11,779 nt of DNA. It comes from JAWXCE01 sp034440495. GTDB taxonomy: Bacteria > Pseudomonadota > Alphaproteobacteria > Rhizobiales > Rhodomicrobiaceae. Numbering within the stretch: position 1 is the stretch's first letter; each line of letters starts with the position of its first letter. This document shows, piece after piece, positions 7,891 through 11,779 of the stretch. Made by a program: the position numbers and the translations under genes. The notes beneath the pieces are model-generated. The model saw only the letters and a program-made list of their open reading frames with translations, did no database searches and was not told the DNA's origin. The stretch lies in contig JAWXCE010000021.1 in assembly GCA_034440495.1 (NCBI GenBank), forward strand, positions 1 through 11,779, read 5' to 3'.

Positions 7891-9753
7891 TTATTGTTGA
7901 GCCAGTTTTGCGGCTTTATCGGCGTCCCACCACCACGTCTCCAGCACGGCGCGGCTATAGGTTGGCTTGACGGGTGGCCTTGAAAACTTGTTCCAGTAGG
8001 CGATGTTATGCACGTTTTTGAACCAGTTCGGCACCCAGTAATGGTTGGCGCGCAGCACGCGGTCTAGCGCGCGGGCGGCGACGCGCAGTTCGTCACGGCT
8101 TTTGGCATTCAGCATGGTGATGGTTAAAGCGTCCACAACGGGGTCTTTAACTCCGGCGAGATTGTTGCTGCCCTTGGCGTCCGCAGATTGCGATCCCCAA
8201 AAACTCAGCATGTCAACGCCGGGGGTGGCTGGCAGCACGAAGCGGGCGAGCATGATGTCGTAGTCGAAGCTTTTCTTGCGCTCTTCATATTGCGCGGCGT
8301 CGATGCGGCGCAGCACGGCCTCTACGCCGATAAGCTTGAGGTTTTCGACGTAGGGGCCGAGCACGCGTTCAAAAATCGGATCGTCGATCATGAACTCGAT
8401 AGTCAGCGTCTCGCCCTTGGAGTTTTTGCGGATCACCTGCGTTGTGGAGCTATCCCCCGGCGTCAAAGTCCAACCGGCCTCAGTCAGAAGACGGGAGGCT
8501 TTTCGGCGGTTGTCCCGGTTGACGCCCGACCCGTCCGTTACCGGCGGTTTGTAAGCGTCGGCGAACACCTGCGCGGGGAGCTTGTCGCGGTACGGCTCCA
8601 GCAGCGCCAGTTCCTCAGGCGGAGGCAGGCCGTCGGCTTTCAGATCGCTGTTTTCAAAATAGCTGTGGGTGCGAGTATAGAGGCCGTAGAAAAGCTGCCT
8701 GTTGCTCCACTCGAAATCGAAGGCGTAGCTCAGCGCTTCACGTACGCGCGGGTCTGAGAGCTTGGCGCGACGGGTGTTCAAGAACCACCCTTGCGCGCCG
8801 CCAGGCCGACCATCAGGCATCGTGTCCTTGACCATGCGCCCGGACTTCACGTGCGGAATGTCGTACTCGGTCGCCCAGGTTTTGGACGAGAATTCCTCGC
8901 GGAAATCGTAAGTTCCGCCCTTCAGCGCCTCGAACTCCGCCGTGCGATCACGAAAATATTCGTAGCGAACCTCGTCAAAATTATATTGCCCGCGCATGAC
9001 GGGCAGATCGGCGGCCCAGTAATCCTTGCGGCGCTCGAAAACGACAAATGCGCCCTGTTTGAAGTCTCCAATTTTGTATGGGCCGGAGCCAAGCGGGCGG
9101 TCGAGCGTCGATTCCTCGAAGACGCGATTGGCGTAATAGGCTTTAGAGAAGATCGGCTGCACGGAGACAATCAAGGGCAAGTCACGGATGTTGTCGCCCT
9201 GGAATTCGAAACGAACGGTATGCGCGTCAATAGCCTCCGCTTTGGCTACATCGCGCAATGGCAAGGCGACAAACGGGATACCCTTATCGCGTAGGGTGAT
9301 GACGGAAAACGCGATATCCTCGGCGGTCAGCGGCGTGCCGTCGGCGAAACGCGCTTCGGGTCGCAGATAAAACGTAACGGAGCGCTTGTCGTCGGCGATT
9401 TCAGCGGAGTGCGCGGCGAGGCCATAAACCGCGTCCGGCTCGTCCAGCGCTCGTATCATGAGCGAGTCGAACAGCACGTTTAGCCCTTGCGCGAAGTCAC
9501 CTTTGAGGATGTAGCCGTTAAAGCTGTTGAAAGTGGTTTTGGCGCCGTCGCCCTGAAGAACAAAGCGTCCGGCTTTCGGCGCATCAGGGTTTACATAGTC
9601 GAAATGCTTGAAATCCGGCGGATATTTTAGCGCTCCGAAAATCGAGATGCCATGGCTTTTCTCGGCTGCCTCCGCCCGAACGCCGATCGCGCAGAACGCC
9701 AGCGCCGCTAATATCGCCGCAAACGCCGCGCGGGCCGGAGATTGATGCGTCAT
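7891..9753 (-). CDS. yejA: YejA-like periplasmic peptide-binding protein (second copy)
   Basis: This extracellular solute-binding protein of family 5 has 620 residues and should deliver peptides to YejB/YejE. The N-terminus is a Sec signal peptide (basic start, hydrophobic core AAFAAILAALAFCAIGV, likely cleavage after about residue 28 at an Ala-rich site). The mature protein starts with the YejA hallmark HGISIFGALKYPPDF followed by HFDYVNPDAPKAG. Further family features are DGTPLTAEDIAFS, the GSGPYKIGDF segment, NFDEVRYEYFRD, the GWFLNTRRAKLSDPRVREAL stretch, and the C-terminal HYWVPNWFKNVHNIAYW. It is a clear paralogue of the neighbouring binding protein but more compact. The start is preceded by an AGAGG about 13 bases away that lies partly in a small stem-loop. 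It ends 18 bp before yejB. The reading frame is intact. Confidence 0.95.
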   Translation of the reverse strand: MTHQSPARAAFAAILAALAFCAIGVRAEAAEKSHGISIFGALKYPPDFKHFDYVNPDAPKAGRFVLQGDGAKTTFNSFNGYILKGDFAQGLNVLFDSLMIRALDEPDAVYGLAAHSAEIADDKRSVTFYLRPEARFADGTPLTAEDIAFSVITLRDKGIPFVALPLRDVAKAEAIDAHTVRFEFQGDNIRDLPLIVSVQPIFSKAYYANRVFEESTLDRPLGSGPYKIGDFKQGAFVVFERRKDYWAADLPVMRGQYNFDEVRYEYFRDRTAEFEALKGGTYDFREEFSSKTWATEYDIPHVKSGRMVKDTMPDGRPGGAQGWFLNTRRAKLSDPRVREALSYAFDFEWSNRQLFYGLYTRTHSYFENSDLKADGLPPPEELALLEPYRDKLPAQVFADAYKPPVTDGSGVNRDNRRKASRLLTEAGWTLTPGDSSTTQVIRKNSKGETLTIEFMIDDPIFERVLGPYVENLKLIGVEAVLRRIDAAQYEERKKSFDYDIMLARFVLPATPGVDMLSFWGSQSADAKGSNNLAGVKDPVVDALTITMLNAKSRDELRVAARALDRVLRANHYWVPNWFKNVHNIAYWNKFSRPPVKPTYSRAVLETWWWDADKAAKLAQQ

Positions 9754-9763
9754 GGGTTTTGTA

Positions 9764-9779
9764 TAGCCTCTTTCGGCTA
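9764..9779 (-). promoter_or_regulatory. Small stem-loop between the two binding-protein genes, covering a putative ribosome site
   Basis: On the minus strand TAGCC and GGCTA form a 5-bp stem around the loop GAAAGA. The likely Shine-Dalgarno AGAGG of the downstream gene falls across the loop and one arm. It may modulate translation of the second copy, but a stem this short could be chance. Confidence 0.3.
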
Positions 9780-9795
9780 AGGGTTCAGTTTTGGT

Positions 9796-11779
9796 TTATT
9801 GGCTGGCTTTCAGTTTCGCAGCGCGCTCTTCGTCTTGCCACCACACCTGCAAAAATCCGACCGAACGGGATGGCAATACTTTAGGATGCGATACGCGATC
9901 CCAATACGCGATGCGCTCGTTTGGCGTATACCATTGCGCCACGACGTAATGGTTCCACAGCAGAACGCGATCAAGCGCCTGGCTGGCGGCGACAAGCTCA
10001 CTGCGGCCTTTTGCGAAAATGATGCGGTCGATCAGTTTGTCCACGGCCGGGTTTTTAATGCCGATGTCGTTGCGGCTGCCTTTCGTCTCCGCAGCCTGCG
10101 ATCCCCAGAAATCGCGCTGTTCGTTGCCCGGCGACTCGCTCTGGCTGAAACTGCCTACGATAATGTCGAAATCAAAATCATCCGTGCGGCTTTTGTATTG
10201 CGGCGTATCTACAACGCGGAGGGTGGATTTCACGCCAAGTGCATCCAGGTTTTGAATATAGGGCTGAACGATCCGTTCGTACTGCGGCGACACGAGCAGA
10301 AACTCGACCTCCATCGCCTCGCCTGCCGAATTGCGTAGCACGGAAGCCGTCTTTTGTGATTGCAGACCAACTGAGGTCATGAACCGGCAGAAAAACCCGC
10401 AGTTTTCATCTTTCTGAACTTCAGTGCGCACCGTCCAGCCAGCGTCCTTCAGCAGCGCCACCGCATCGCGGCGGTTTTGCCGCGCCTCGTCAGGTGTGTT
10501 GCTGACCGGATTTTTGTACTCGGTGGTAAAAACCTCGGGCGGAACCTGGGCGCGCATCTCCTCAAGAATCGCTAATTCCTCGCCTTGCGGCAAGCCCTTG
10601 GCGGCGAGTTCGGTATTCTGAAAGAAACTTTCGGTGCGTTTATATTGCCCGTAAAACAGCTTCTCGTTTGTCCACTCAAAATCGAAAGCCATGTTAAATG
10701 CCCGCCGCACACGAGCATCAGTGAATTTCGCGCGCCGCGTGTTCATCACGAAAGCCTGCATCGGCTCAGGTGTACTCAGCATGATATCGTCGCGTTTGAT
10801 AACCTGGCCAGCCTTGAGGGCCGGGAAATCATAACCTGTCGCCCAATTCTTGGCGCTCGTTTCGTTGAAAAAATCAATCTGACCCGCTTTGAAGGCTTCA
10901 AAAGCCACGGTTTGATCGCGGTAGTAATCGACGCGGATCTCATTAAAATTGTAGAAGCCTTTACGTGTGGACAAGTCTTTCGCCCAATAATTGTCTACCC
11001 GCTGATAAACAATATAGCGGGGGGGCGCCGCCTCTGTAATCTTGTAAGGGCCTGAGCCAAGCGGCGGCTCGACCGTAGTCTTCGTGATGTCGCGCGGCTT
11101 GCCGTCCGGGCCATTCCCCGTCCAGTAATGCTTCGGCAAAACAGTTAGCTGGCTGACGATCACGGGCATTTCGCGATTGTTTTTCACGTCGAAATAAAAC
11201 GTCACTTCGCGTTCGCCAGTTTTTTCCGAGCGCACCACATTCTTGTAGTATTCCGCCTGAAACGGATTGCCAGCCTTAAGCACATCCATACTAAACATAA
11301 CGTCTTCAGGCGTAATTGGCTGACCGTCATGCCAGCGTGCGATATCCCGTATCTTGTAGGTTACGGACGAAAAATCATCCGGATGCGACGCCCATTCTGC
11401 GATCAGCGCATACTCCGTCGAAGCCTCGTCAATGCTTCCGTCGAAAAGCTGATCGTAAATGAGTGGCAGGTTTAACGGCTTTTCACCCTTAAACGGCGCA
11501 ATATTTAGAGTGTCATACGAGCCAAATGCCCATTGTCGGGTGGCGCCGCCTTTTGGCGCATCTGGGTTGGCATAAGCAAAATGGGTGAAATCCGGGCCAT
11601 ATTTAGGCTCGCCGATGAGCGAAAGTGCATGACGCTTTGGTAGCGAAGGCGCTTCTGCCGCCTGAACAGGCGCTTCGGGCGTCGGGGCTGGCGTTTCTGC
11701 GGCAAGCGTAGGTAGCACAACGGGAGGCGTCTCCGGCGCCGCTAAAACCGGAGGTATAGTTTCAGCAGGCGCCTGCTGA
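9796..11779 (-). CDS. yejA: YejA-like periplasmic peptide-binding protein (first copy), 5' end beyond the window
   Basis: This is a paralogue of the next gene. The frame is open without a stop to the right edge, so 660 residues are visible and the true start with its signal peptide lies outside. A GTG at 11718 is in frame but falls within a Pro/Ala/Glu-rich stretch that continues upstream, so it is unlikely to be the start. This low-complexity leader (about 45 residues) precedes the YejA hallmark HALSLIGEPKYGPDF followed by HFAYANPDAPKGG. Other family segments are DGQPITPEDVMFS, LGSGPYKITEA, FNEIRVDYYRDQ, AFVMNTRRAKFTDARVRRAF and the C-terminal WNHYVVAQWYTPNERIAYW. Relative to its paralogue it has about 19 extra residues with a CGFFC motif at 10387-10401. 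It begins the visible part of the operon, 42 bp ahead of the second copy. Confidence 0.94.
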   Translation of the reverse strand, partial: QQAPAETIPPVLAAPETPPVVLPTLAAETPAPTPEAPVQAAEAPSLPKRHALSLIGEPKYGPDFTHFAYANPDAPKGGATRQWAFGSYDTLNIAPFKGEKPLNLPLIYDQLFDGSIDEASTEYALIAEWASHPDDFSSVTYKIRDIARWHDGQPITPEDVMFSMDVLKAGNPFQAEYYKNVVRSEKTGEREVTFYFDVKNNREMPVIVSQLTVLPKHYWTGNGPDGKPRDITKTTVEPPLGSGPYKITEAAPPRYIVYQRVDNYWAKDLSTRKGFYNFNEIRVDYYRDQTVAFEAFKAGQIDFFNETSAKNWATGYDFPALKAGQVIKRDDIMLSTPEPMQAFVMNTRRAKFTDARVRRAFNMAFDFEWTNEKLFYGQYKRTESFFQNTELAAKGLPQGEELAILEEMRAQVPPEVFTTEYKNPVSNTPDEARQNRRDAVALLKDAGWTVRTEVQKDENCGFFCRFMTSVGLQSQKTASVLRNSAGEAMEVEFLLVSPQYERIVQPYIQNLDALGVKSTLRVVDTPQYKSRTDDFDFDIIVGSFSQSESPGNEQRDFWGSQAAETKGSRNDIGIKNPAVDKLIDRIIFAKGRSELVAASQALDRVLLWNHYVVAQWYTPNERIAYWDRVSHPKVLPSRSVGFLQVWWQDEERAAKLKASQ

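Noticed and set aside
8188..9294. Plus-strand frames of 189 and 167 codons across the second YejA copy
   Set aside because: They are antisense shadows of an intact binding-protein gene and show no family features.

Overview
The window looks like the chromosome of an alphaproteobacterium. The evidence is a GC-rich backbone, a Yej-type peptide importer with two YejA-like binding proteins in tandem, and an ATP-dependent DNA ligase of the proteobacterial PP_1105/'cisplatin response' type. This placement comes from gene content and style only; no rRNA or other marker gene is present. Almost all of the window (1012 to the right edge) is read from the minus strand.

From right to left, in the direction of transcription, there is a 5'-truncated YejA-like binding protein, a second complete YejA-like protein, permease YejB, permease YejE, the double ATPase YejF, a GhrA-like 2-hydroxyacid dehydrogenase whose start lies 3 bp after yejF, a small A+T-rich orphan ORF (114 aa), and the DNA ligase. 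The importer genes are tightly packed, with gaps of 5 to 42 bp. They should form an ABC peptide (microcin C-type) importer: the binding proteins capture peptide in the periplasm, YejB and YejE form the channel, and YejF drives transport. The dehydrogenase probably shares the transcript.

The left 1 kb differs in character. It is more A+T-rich and holds a plus-strand antitoxin/toxin pair (ParE/RelE-like), which ends 4 bp from the ligase stop in a tail-to-tail arrangement. On the other side of the pair is a decayed second copy of the ligase 3' end, including a 36-bp direct repeat (33 of 36 bases match). At the far left are two possible tiny minus-strand ORFs with an ATGA overlap, the second cut by the window edge.

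The points most worth a second look are the ligase 3'-end remnant flanking the toxin-antitoxin pair, an apparent single-base frameshift at the start of yejE (strong ribosome site and ATG in one frame, conserved N-terminus in another), and the unrecognised ORF between ghrA and the ligase. I see no rRNA, tRNA, CRISPR array, transposase or convincing intrinsic terminator. No clearly new multi-gene system can be demonstrated from the sequence alone.
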